A DNA stretch of 46,532 nucleotides from Clostridiales bacterium (GTDB lineage: Bacteria; Bacillota; Clostridia; Peptostreptococcales; Anaerovoracaceae), in the NCBI GenBank assembly GCA_022766365.1, contig JALENW010000031.1, positions 1 through 46,532 of the forward strand, read 5' to 3'. Under the pieces are notes generated by a model. It worked only from the letters and a program-made list of their open reading frames with translations, did no database searches and was not told where the DNA came from. Of the stretch, positions 9,269-15,745 are shown one piece after another. The number at the start of each line of letters is the position of its first letter. Within the stretch, counting starts at the first letter, position 1. Made by a program: the position numbers and the translations under genes.

Positions 9269-9709
9269 ATGGAAATTAGCGAAAAATTGCTCCGTGAGAT
9301 TATTGAGAAGGTCGTGGAAGAAACCGTCAAAAGAAAAAACGGCGAAGACTTTGAAAAAGAAGTGGATAAGAGCGGCATTCTGGTTGTAAGGCCATCGACT
9401 GTTAAGTGTGAACCATTTGCAGGGGCCAAAGGAGTTTATCTTAAAGATATCGTGACCTTGGACGAGGCTCCCAGGATGGGTGCCGGAATAATGGAACTCG
9501 ATCATACAAGTTTTGAATGGACATTAACATATGATGAATACGACTATGTGATAGATGGGGTCCTTGAGATAGAAATCGATGGAAGAGTAGTCAAAGGTGA
9601 GCCGGGAGATATCATATATATTCCAAAAGGAAGTCATATTCACTTTCAGACACCTACAACTGCCAGATACGCTTATTTTGTATATCCTGCAGATTGGCAG
9701 AGCGTTTAA
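9269..9709 (+). CDS. eutQ: EutQ C-terminal-type cupin protein
   Basis: 146 residues: an amphipathic N-terminal helix (EKLLREIIEKVVEETVK) and then a single cupin barrel (about 45-146) with the pattern EWTLTYDEYDYVIDG...KGEPGDIIYIPKGSHIHF. It matches the C-terminal half of enterobacterial EutQ, a protein reported to have acetate kinase activity. The start is set at 9269 because AAGGAG lies 7 bases upstream; the ATG at 9245 has no ribosome site. The domain that forms the N-terminal half of EutQ in E. coli is encoded separately here, at 13254-13631. Confidence 0.88.
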   Translation: MEISEKLLREIIEKVVEETVKRKNGEDFEKEVDKSGILVVRPSTVKCEPFAGAKGVYLKDIVTLDEAPRMGAGIMELDHTSFEWTLTYDEYDYVIDGVLEIEIDGRVVKGEPGDIIYIPKGSHIHFQTPTTARYAYFVYPADWQSV

Positions 9710-9761
9710 ATTTCATTAAAATGAGACAATTAACATTGGATTTTAGAAGTTAGAGACAGGC

Positions 9762-9779
9762 TATATTAGCTGTAATATA
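9762..9779 (+). other. Stem-loop in the eutQ-eutJ gap
   Basis: TATATTA and TAATATA form a perfect 7-bp inverted repeat around GCTG. It is AT-rich and lacks a T tract, so it does not look like a terminator. It may be a regulator site or an RNA processing signal in the largest gap inside the eut operon (9710-9861). Confidence 0.4.
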
Positions 9780-9790
9780 TGTAGTCTATG

Positions 9791-9829
9791 TTGTCAGGAG
9801 GTATGGAATGAATACCTGCCTCCGGACAA
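9791..9829 (+). promoter_or_regulatory. Hairpin hiding a ribosome site, with a 12-codon ORF
   Basis: TTGTC-AGGAGG-TAT can pair with ATACCTG-CCTCC-GGACAA to form a long hairpin. Its 5' arm contains AGGAGG, and an ATG at 9808 in the loop opens a 12-codon reading frame (MNTCLRTTKFER, stop at 9844-9846) that ends 15 bases before eutJ. No T tract follows. It could be a processing or stability hairpin dividing the operon, or a leader peptide coupled to eutJ, whose own ribosome site is weak. The function is inferred only. Confidence 0.4.
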
Positions 9830-9861
9830 CTAAATTTGAAAGATAAAAGATATTTTACCAG

Positions 9862-10707
9862 ATGGCTAAGAATGAAAAATTATTTATAGATTGCAATGAG
9901 TTTGTAAGGGACTTTGAAAAAGTAATTAAGGTACCTGTTAAATCAAAGTCAGCAAACTATTACACAGGTGTTGATTTGGGTACAGCCTGTGTAGTTTTGG
10001 CAGTATTAGATGAAAATCAAACACCTGTTGCGGGAGCATTCAAGTATGCCGATGTTGTTAGAGATGGAATGGTAGTGGATTACATGGGTGCTGTCAGACT
10101 TGTCCGTGAAATGAAAGAATCGATAGAAGAAAAACTTGAAACTGAGCTTGTATATGCAGCAGCGGCAATCCCACCGGGCACTGACATGCTGGATGGAGGA
10201 GCTGTTAAAAATGTCGTAGAGGCAGCAGGTTTTCAAGTAACTGCACTCCCGGACGAACCAACTGCCGCAAATAATTTGTTAAAAATAAAAAACGGAGCGG
10301 TTGTGGACATAGGCGGCGGAACTACAGGAGTATCGATTTTCAAAGACGGCAAGGTAGTTTTTGTGGATGACGAGCCTACCGGTGGCACGCATTTTTCCCT
10401 TGTAATATCAGGCGCCTGCAAAATGCCTTACAATGAGGCGGATGAATACAAGATGGATAGCAAGAATCATAAAGAGATTTTTCCTGTTGTGAAACCGGTA
10501 ATCGATAAGATCTCCACAATAATTAAGAAAATCATCAAAGATTATGATGTCCACCGCATTTATTTAGTCGGCGGGAGTTCATGCCTGACAGGTATTGAGG
10601 AAGTTGTGGAAACTAATCTTGGTATCCCAACTTTCAAACCTGACAATCCGCTTTTTATAACTCCACTGGGAATTGCACTGGCCTGCACCGGTGAAGATGA
10701 GGAATAG
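9862..10707 (+). CDS. eutJ: EutJ, Hsp70-like ASKHA protein
   Basis: 281 residues, the usual EutJ length. It has an actin/Hsp70-type ATPase fold: phosphate-1 motif GVDLGTACVVLAV (about residues 35-47), phosphate-2 motif VVDIGGGTTGVSIF (about 149-162) and adenosine motif IYLVGGSSCLTGIEE (about 234-248). EutJ is thought to act as a chaperone in the eut system, but its job is not settled. The ribosome site is poor, so translation may depend on the preceding hairpin and small reading frame. eutJ starts the second half of the operon. Confidence 0.92.
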   Translation: MAKNEKLFIDCNEFVRDFEKVIKVPVKSKSANYYTGVDLGTACVVLAVLDENQTPVAGAFKYADVVRDGMVVDYMGAVRLVREMKESIEEKLETELVYAAAAIPPGTDMLDGGAVKNVVEAAGFQVTALPDEPTAANNLLKIKNGAVVDIGGGTTGVSIFKDGKVVFVDDEPTGGTHFSLVISGACKMPYNEADEYKMDSKNHKEIFPVVKPVIDKISTIIKKIIKDYDVHRIYLVGGSSCLTGIEEVVETNLGIPTFKPDNPLFITPLGIALACTGEDEE

Positions 10708-10716
10708 GAGCCGGAA

Positions 10717-11046
10717 ATGGATTTAAGAATTATAAAGTCCCCTTCGCAGGGAACAAAAGATCTGCTAAAACGGCGAATGGGTTTTTATGGGAAGAATTCA
10801 GGGGATTTTGTAGATATGGCAGATGCTGTGGGTCTGGTTCAAGGTAAAATGATTGACATGGTTTGTGCCTCTGATATAGCAGAAAAAGCTTCCGGTGTGG
10901 AAGTTTATGATGTAAAGGGACTATGCCCGCAGCACATGACACTTTTAGCTATATTTGGAGATACCTCTTCTGTAAAGGCCGCTATGAGTGAGATTGAAGA
11001 TAAAGTGAAAGAAGGGACATACAGTGATTACAGGGAAACTTATTGA
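10717..11046 (+). CDS. EutS/PduU-like microcompartment shell protein (divergent)
   Basis: 109 residues. Residues ~35-100 follow the BMC pattern (DAVGLVQGKMIDMVCASDIA, then HMTLLAIFGDTSSVKAAMSEI). An N-terminal strand (DLRIIKSPSQGTKDLL) precedes the domain, as in the circularly permuted EutS/PduU hexamers. Similarity to EutS is weak but the topology and context agree. AGGAG precedes the ATG. The 3' end overlaps eutN2 by 23 bases, which implies translational coupling. It could instead be another BMC subclass. Confidence 0.62.
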   Translation: MDLRIIKSPSQGTKDLLKRRMGFYGKNSGDFVDMADAVGLVQGKMIDMVCASDIAEKASGVEVYDVKGLCPQHMTLLAIFGDTSSVKAAMSEIEDKVKEGTYSDYRETY

Positions 11047-11290
11047 CAATATCTGGGCAACCAGAAAGGCAGAATCTCTGAAAGGATATAAGCTGATGCT
11101 CGCTGAGATAATTGGTGGGAGAGATGCGGGAAAACAGATGGTAGTTATAGATACTATCAGTGCCGGTATAGGAGATAGAGTTATCATTACTACAGGTTCT
11201 TCCGCCAGAAAGATGCTGGAGAGCGACAATATACCTGTAGACGCAGTAGTCGTCGGAATAATAGATGAAGATTGTGATGTAGTTAAGTAG
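11024..11290 (+). CDS. eutN: Microcompartment vertex protein EutN, copy 2
   Basis: An 88-residue EutN/CcmL pentamer protein (ITGKLIDNIWATRKAESLKG, VIDTISAGIGDRVIITTGSS). It starts at a GTG inside the end of the previous gene, with GAAGGGA about 6 bases upstream. It has the same fold as the first copy at 7715 but a clearly different sequence, so the two are not a recent duplicate pair. Different vertex proteins can coexist in one shell. Confidence 0.93.
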   Translation: MITGKLIDNIWATRKAESLKGYKLMLAEIIGGRDAGKQMVVIDTISAGIGDRVIITTGSSARKMLESDNIPVDAVVVGIIDEDCDVVK

Positions 11291-11305
11291 ACAGAGGGTG
11301 AGTAA

Positions 11306-12634
11306 ATGGAGTTAATTGACAAAATAAAAGAAGCCGGCATTATAGGTGCAGGAGGAGCGGGGTTTCCTACTCATGCCAAGCTGGCATCTAAGGCTGAATA
11401 CATCCTACTTAACGGAGCTGAGTGTGAGCCTCTTTTGAGGGTCGATCAACAGCTTATGGAGTTTCATGGCAAGGAAATAATTGGAGGCCTCTATCTGGCA
11501 GGTAAAGCTGTCGGTGCAAAAGAGGCAATCATAGGAATAAAGACGAAACACAAGAAAGTTATAGAAATATTAAATAAAAATATAGAAGAACTTGATCTCC
11601 GGGGTAAAGTTTCGGTTAAACCAATTCCTGATGTTTATCCTGCAGGAGATGAACAGGTTCTGGTATATGAGTTGACAGGGAGAATTGTCCCGGAAACAGG
11701 TATTCCGATCATGGTTGGATGTGTAGTGATCAACAGTGAAACTGCGCTTAATATCTTCAATGCGACTCAAGGTCAGTCAGTGACAATGAAGTATGTCACC
11801 GTAGCCGGCGATGTTCCGAATCCGATAACCGTGAAAGTACCGGTGGGAACACCGATTAAATCCCTGTTGAATATGGCAGGAGTTACGGATTTTTCCGTGT
11901 ATTCCGTCATCGATGGCGGCCCTATGATGGGTCCGCTTCTGAAGGACACGGAGGGCTATGTTACAAGAAAGACAAAAGGGCTTGTGGTACTTGAGTCTGA
12001 GCATCCGCTTATAAAAAAGAAAGAAGTCACTGTTAAGAGTGCAAAGATGCTGAATACATCGGCCTGTGAACAGTGTAGATTGTGTACCGACCTATGTCCA
12101 AGACATTTACTCGGACATAGTACACAACCTCATAAGATGGTCAGAGCCATGGGGTTTGACTTGGTCCCTGATGAGGAAAAAACCATAGCCTTTACTTGTT
12201 GCAGCTGCAACCTGTGTGAGTATTTCTCTTGCCCTGCAGGTATCAAACCTAAGATGGCAAACACATATTATTCAGGACTTTTGAGAGATATGGGTATCAA
12301 ACACAAACCTAAAGAAGAATACAAAGTCAGAAAAAACAGAGATTTCAGACTTATCCCCAGCAAGAGACTTATGGCAAGACTCGGTATACTGAAATTTGAG
12401 CAACCGGCACCTTTACAAGACGGAGTTGCAATCAATCCCGAGAGAGTGGGAATATCACTGAGAGATTTTGTGGGTGCGCCGGCGGTTGCTAAAGTTTCTA
12501 AGGGAGATAAAGTAACTGAAGGACAAGTGATAGGAGAATCACCGGGAGATGCACTTGGCACTAAAGTGCATGCAAGCATAGATGGAATAGTAGACTCTAT
12601 TGAAGATGACAAAATAATCATAAGGAGGGCGTAA
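11306..12634 (+). CDS. pduS: PduS-like cobalamin reductase / RnfC-type electron carrier
   Basis: 442 residues of RnfC/Nqo1-type protein. The N-terminal region has a nucleotide-binding glycine-rich segment (GIIGAGGAGFPTHAK, near residue 10). Two 4Fe-4S motifs sit at about residues 253-265 (CEQCRLCTDLCP) and 298-312 (CCSCNLCEYFSCP). PduS in propanediol compartments is an iron-sulfur flavoprotein that reduces cobalamin and is proposed to pass electrons to PduT. It is followed 2 bases later by the pduT-like gene, the same partnership as in pdu operons. Here it could reduce cobalamin for EutT or recycle cofactors. Confidence 0.88.
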   Translation: MELIDKIKEAGIIGAGGAGFPTHAKLASKAEYILLNGAECEPLLRVDQQLMEFHGKEIIGGLYLAGKAVGAKEAIIGIKTKHKKVIEILNKNIEELDLRGKVSVKPIPDVYPAGDEQVLVYELTGRIVPETGIPIMVGCVVINSETALNIFNATQGQSVTMKYVTVAGDVPNPITVKVPVGTPIKSLLNMAGVTDFSVYSVIDGGPMMGPLLKDTEGYVTRKTKGLVVLESEHPLIKKKEVTVKSAKMLNTSACEQCRLCTDLCPRHLLGHSTQPHKMVRAMGFDLVPDEEKTIAFTCCSCNLCEYFSCPAGIKPKMANTYYSGLLRDMGIKHKPKEEYKVRKNRDFRLIPSKRLMARLGILKFEQPAPLQDGVAINPERVGISLRDFVGAPAVAKVSKGDKVTEGQVIGESPGDALGTKVHASIDGIVDSIEDDKIIIRRA

Positions 12635-12635
12635 G

Positions 12636-13187
12636 ATGTCTGCAAAAGCAATAGGAATGATTGAATTTAATAGCATTGCGAGAGGTATCTTTGTCGCCGA
12701 TGAAATGGTTAAGACCTCCGATGTTGAAATAGTAACTGCAAACTCAGTATGCCCGGGGAAATATATTGCAATAGTTCACGGAGATGTATCTTCTGTGGAG
12801 ACATCGGTAAGGAGAGGACTTGAAATTTCAGAGGAGTTCCTCGTAGATTCACTGGTAATTCCAAATGTTCATCCGGGTGTTTTCCCAGCCATAGTTTCGG
12901 CTACAATGCCTGAAAGGATTCAGGCGCTCGGTATTCTTGAGTCCTATTCACAGGCGACAATGGTGGTTGCAACAGATGCAGTACTTAAAGCAGCCGAACT
13001 GGAAGCTATTGAATTGAGACTTGCTACGGGTCTGGGTGGCAAAGCATACTTTACTTTTACCGGAGATGTTGCTGCGGTGAAAGCCGGGATTGAAGTGGGC
13101 AAGGAAATAATAGGTAAAAACGGAATGTTAATTGATGCGGAAGTCATACCATCCCCATCAAAGAGACTGATAGAAACCCTTTATTAA
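12636..13187 (+). CDS. pduT: PduT-like tandem-BMC shell protein with a pore cysteine
   Basis: 183 residues: two BMC domains, 1-~90 (AIGMIEFNSIARGIFVADEM) and ~93-183 (ALGILESYSQATMVVATDAV). Cys39 in NSVCPGKY corresponds to the PduT cysteine that binds a 4Fe-4S cluster at the centre of the trimer. The cluster is proposed to carry electrons across the shell. A strong AAGGAGGG precedes the ATG. Its place directly after the pduS-like gene supports the electron-conduit role. Confidence 0.9.
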   Translation: MSAKAIGMIEFNSIARGIFVADEMVKTSDVEIVTANSVCPGKYIAIVHGDVSSVETSVRRGLEISEEFLVDSLVIPNVHPGVFPAIVSATMPERIQALGILESYSQATMVVATDAVLKAAELEAIELRLATGLGGKAYFTFTGDVAAVKAGIEVGKEIIGKNGMLIDAEVIPSPSKRLIETLY

Positions 13188-13253
13188 AAAACTAAATCCC
13201 CGGGAGAAAATTGTTTTGCTGAAAACCTGCGGGATGACGAAAGGAAGGTTGAA

Positions 13254-13631
13254 ATGAAGAAACTTATAACAGAGAAAACCATCAATGAGTTTGCCAATAC
13301 CGGTGAAAAGGTTTTCCCGATTGACAAGAACACCCTGATTACACCATCAGCCAAAGACCTTGCCAGAAACGAAGGGATTACATTCCGGTTTGAAGGAGAA
13401 CAACAAAATAACGATATTGGATGTTCAGAAGCTGTCTGCGATGGAAGCTGCAGAGTTCAAGCAAATGATGTTAAAATCGAATCTGAAACAAATGTTGTCA
13501 ACGAGAATGGCGAATGCAACGCAAATATTACAAACGGGAAATCAAACCCCGGTACTCGCGATAAAATAGTTGAAGCTGTGATTAAGGCCTTAAAAGAGAA
13601 AGGCGTTCTGGACCAAATAATTGATAAGTAG
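13254..13631 (+). CDS. EutQ N-terminal-like protein with C-terminal amphipathic helix
   Basis: 125 residues. Residues 1-46 (KKLITEKTINEFANTGEKVF... ITPSAKDLARNEGITF) match the start of enterobacterial EutQ. The middle (about 55-95) is a variable, Cys-containing linker. The last ~25 residues (RDKIVEAVIKALKEKGVLDQ) form an amphipathic helix like a compartment-targeting peptide. No cupin is present; the cupin half of EutQ is encoded at 9269. AGGAAGG lies upstream. Its function is unknown; adaptor or lumen scaffold is one possibility (inference). eutE follows after 9 bases. Confidence 0.72.
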   Translation: MKKLITEKTINEFANTGEKVFPIDKNTLITPSAKDLARNEGITFRFEGEQQNNDIGCSEAVCDGSCRVQANDVKIESETNVVNENGECNANITNGKSNPGTRDKIVEAVIKALKEKGVLDQIIDK

Positions 13632-13640
13632 GAGGGCAAT

Positions 13641-15140
13641 ATGGAATTTGACAAAGATTTGAAATCGATACAGGAAGCAAGAGATCTTGCCGGAATGGGT
13701 GCAAAGGCAGCAAAGTCTCTCGAGGAATATACTGAGGAGCAGATTGACCGCATTATAAGAAATATGGTGAAAGTAGCTGAGGAGCATGCTCTTGAACTGG
13801 CAGAGATGGCTGTTGAAGAAACAGGCTTTGGTATAGTTGAAGATAAGGTATATAAGAACCATATGGCTTCCGGAATGCTCTATGATTATATCAGAGATAT
13901 GAGGACTCAGGGGATAATAAAAGAGGACAAAGCTAGCAAAATGGTAGAACTTGCTGTACCTGTTGGATTAATTATGGGTATTGTTCCATCTACAAATCCA
14001 ACATCTACGGTCATTTATAAATCTATTATTGCCATGAAGGCCAGAAATCCAATTGTATTTTCACCACATCCGTCTGCTGCAAAGTGTACTATCAGGGCAG
14101 CAGAACTGATGAACCGGGCTGCTGTATCTGCAGGAGCACCTGAACATAGTGTCGGATGTCTAAAAACCTTGACAATGCAGGCAACTGATTCACTGATGCA
14201 CGATCCTGCCGTTAAGCTGATAATAGCTACAGGAGGACCAGGAATGGTGAAGGCTGCCTATAGTGCAGGGAAGCCGGCAATCGGTGTGGGAGCTGGAAAT
14301 TCACCGGCGTATATTGAAAACACAGCAAATGTGAAAGAGGCTGTAGAGAAGATCATGGCCAGCAAGACATTTGATAACGGAACTGTTTGTGCATCGGAAC
14401 AATCTGTAATTTGCGAGTACAGAAATGAAAAGGAAGTAATCGCTGAATTTGAAAGACAAGGCGCTTATTTTATGACTGAGGATGAAACCAAGAAGGTTTG
14501 TCAGCTTCTTTTCAGAAATGGAACAGCTATGAATCCTAAGTTTGTAGCCAGGAAACCACAGGTGATAGCCGATGCGGCAGGTATTTCAATTCCTACGGGA
14601 ACCAGGGTTTTAATAGGTCGTCAAAAGGGAGTCGGACCTGACAGTCCTCTTTCCCATGAGAAACTTACAACTGTGCTGGCGTTCTATACTGTAGAAAACT
14701 GGCAGGAAGCTTGTGATCTTTCCATCAAACTTCTTCAGAATGGTATAGGTCACACTATGAGTATTCACACGGAGGATCCTGAGATGGCATTGAGGTTTGC
14801 TGCAAAACCGGCTTCAAGAATTCTTGTAAATACCGGAGGCACGCAAGGTGGTACGGGAGCATCAACAGGTCTTGCGCCTGCGTTTACGCTGGGATGCGGA
14901 ACTATGGGTGGATCTTCGGTATCGGAAAATGTCACACCTCTTAATTTGATAAACAAAAAGGTTCTTGCCTATGGTATCAAAGATGTCAGAACTCTTGCTC
15001 AGGATGATGAAATTTTCCAGAAATATCATGGAAAAGGTGCAAACCAGGGAATAACAAGGGAGCCTTCAAACGAAAGCCTTTCAATATCCAAAGAAGAGCT
15101 GAGCGAGATAATCACCGCAGTTATCAAAGCCATGAAGTAA
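13641..15140 (+). CDS. eutE: CoA-acylating acetaldehyde dehydrogenase EutE
   Basis: 499 residues of the EutE/PduP aldehyde dehydrogenase family: acetaldehyde + CoA + NAD+ gives acetyl-CoA. The catalytic cysteine is Cys250 in NGTVCASEQ. Other family segments are MGIVPSTNPTSTVIYKSI and GAGNSPAYIE. The enzyme begins directly with the catalytic region, without the N-terminal targeting helix of PduP. Instead it ends with a linker and an amphipathic helix (SISKEELSEIITAVIKAMK), a likely C-terminal targeting peptide. GGAGGG precedes the ATG. It is the last gene of the operon; no alcohol dehydrogenase or phosphotransacetylase is in the window. Confidence 0.95.
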   Translation: MEFDKDLKSIQEARDLAGMGAKAAKSLEEYTEEQIDRIIRNMVKVAEEHALELAEMAVEETGFGIVEDKVYKNHMASGMLYDYIRDMRTQGIIKEDKASKMVELAVPVGLIMGIVPSTNPTSTVIYKSIIAMKARNPIVFSPHPSAAKCTIRAAELMNRAAVSAGAPEHSVGCLKTLTMQATDSLMHDPAVKLIIATGGPGMVKAAYSAGKPAIGVGAGNSPAYIENTANVKEAVEKIMASKTFDNGTVCASEQSVICEYRNEKEVIAEFERQGAYFMTEDETKKVCQLLFRNGTAMNPKFVARKPQVIADAAGISIPTGTRVLIGRQKGVGPDSPLSHEKLTTVLAFYTVENWQEACDLSIKLLQNGIGHTMSIHTEDPEMALRFAAKPASRILVNTGGTQGGTGASTGLAPAFTLGCGTMGGSSVSENVTPLNLINKKVLAYGIKDVRTLAQDDEIFQKYHGKGANQGITREPSNESLSISKEELSEIITAVIKAMK

Positions 15141-15157
15141 AGCCGCAAAAAAATTCA

Positions 15158-15186
15158 TTGACAAATAATGTCGTTAGAGGTATTCT
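15158..15186 (+). promoter_or_regulatory. Sigma-A promoter for the cobalamin riboswitch
   Basis: TTGACA (15158-15163), a 17-base spacer and TATTCT (15181-15186) form a near-consensus promoter right after eutE. Transcription would start at about 15193, just before the riboswitch aptamer, so the riboswitch need not rely on the eut operon transcript. Confidence 0.78.
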
Positions 15187-15207
15187 ATAGATGTAGCTAA
15201 ATTAAAA

Positions 15208-15443
15208 TTTCGTGTTCTTGCACAATGCAAGCTAAGAGGGAAGCAGGTTGGAATCCTGCGCGGTCCCGCCACTGTAAGCGAAGAACCGAACTCAAGAGTT
15301 GTGATTAAAAGTACAGCTTTATAGCCACTGGGAAACTGGGAAGGCTGAGTGAGGTAGTGATGCGCTGAGCCAGGAGACCTGCACGAGATGTTTCATCCGG
15401 GCGGTGAACCCTGTTGTGAAACGACCTTTTATACAGCAAAAAC
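15208..15443 (+). ncRNA. Adenosylcobalamin riboswitch aptamer and expression platform
   Basis: The core has the classic cobalamin riboswitch signature: GGGAAGCAGG...GCGGTCCCGCCACTGTA (about 15238-15276), the P6-region AGCCACTGGGAAACTGGGAAGG (about 15323-15344), and the B12 box AGCCAGGAGACCTGC (15368-15382). P1 pairs TCGTG (15210-15214) with CACGA (15382-15386). A GTTTCA/TGAAAC hairpin (about 15389-15421) follows. It has its own promoter, and two terminators but no downstream cobalamin gene. In Enterococcus (EutX) and Listeria (Rli55), a riboswitch beside eut genes makes a regulatory RNA that captures EutV when cobalamin is scarce; a related role is possible here. Confidence 0.93.
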
Positions 15444-15473
15444 GGGCTGTGGGCTTATCCCACAGTCTTTTTT
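15444..15473 (+). terminator. Riboswitch-controlled terminator
   Basis: GGGCTGTGGG and CCCACAGTCT form a stem (7 Watson-Crick pairs extended by wobbles) around CTTAT, followed by six T residues (15468-15473). Placed 60 bases after the B12 box, it is the likely ligand-controlled terminator: cobalamin binding would favour it. Confidence 0.85.
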
Positions 15474-15516
15474 ATCGAGACTAGTGGAGAGCCGGATGCT
15501 TTTCATTCTTTTTGCG

Positions 15517-15550
15517 GAGACAGGACTCGTCACCCTGTCTCTTTTATTTA
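15517..15550 (+). terminator. Second terminator downstream of the riboswitch
   Basis: GAGACAGG (15517-15524) and CCTGTCTC (15534-15541) form a perfect 8-bp stem with a 9-base loop, followed by TTTTATTTATTT. It would end transcripts that pass the first terminator, leaving a short regulated segment (about 15474-15516) with no reading frame. The rest of the gap to pcrA (15551-15745) is AT-rich with no gene and no clear promoter. Confidence 0.75.
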
Positions 15551-15745
15551 TTTAAAAAGATGATAATTTGATATGGATTAGTGTTACATGCAAAACTTTA
15601 CTTTTGCTTTATGTTTTAGTGTCAGGAACGGTTTATGAAATGTAGCTGAATCGTTGTATCAGTATCTCTTTGTACTATTCAAAATATGGGGAATGTGATA
15701 AACTTATACGTACAGAAACCATTAAATTAGAAATCAGGAGAATAT

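Noticed and set aside
13188-13253. GC-rich imperfect inverted repeat (CCCCG ... CGGG) between the pduT-like gene and the next gene
   Set aside because: The stem is short with a bulge and a long loop, and no T run follows; it is too weak to call a terminator or attenuator.
15474-15545. ANTAR-type hexaloop hairpins after the riboswitch (as in EutX/Rli55)
   Set aside because: I scanned each possible six-base loop with at least three flanking pairs. The only candidate with G at position 4 (loop TTTGCG) has a short wobble-containing stem and no A or G at position 1, so it does not support a EutV-binding pair.
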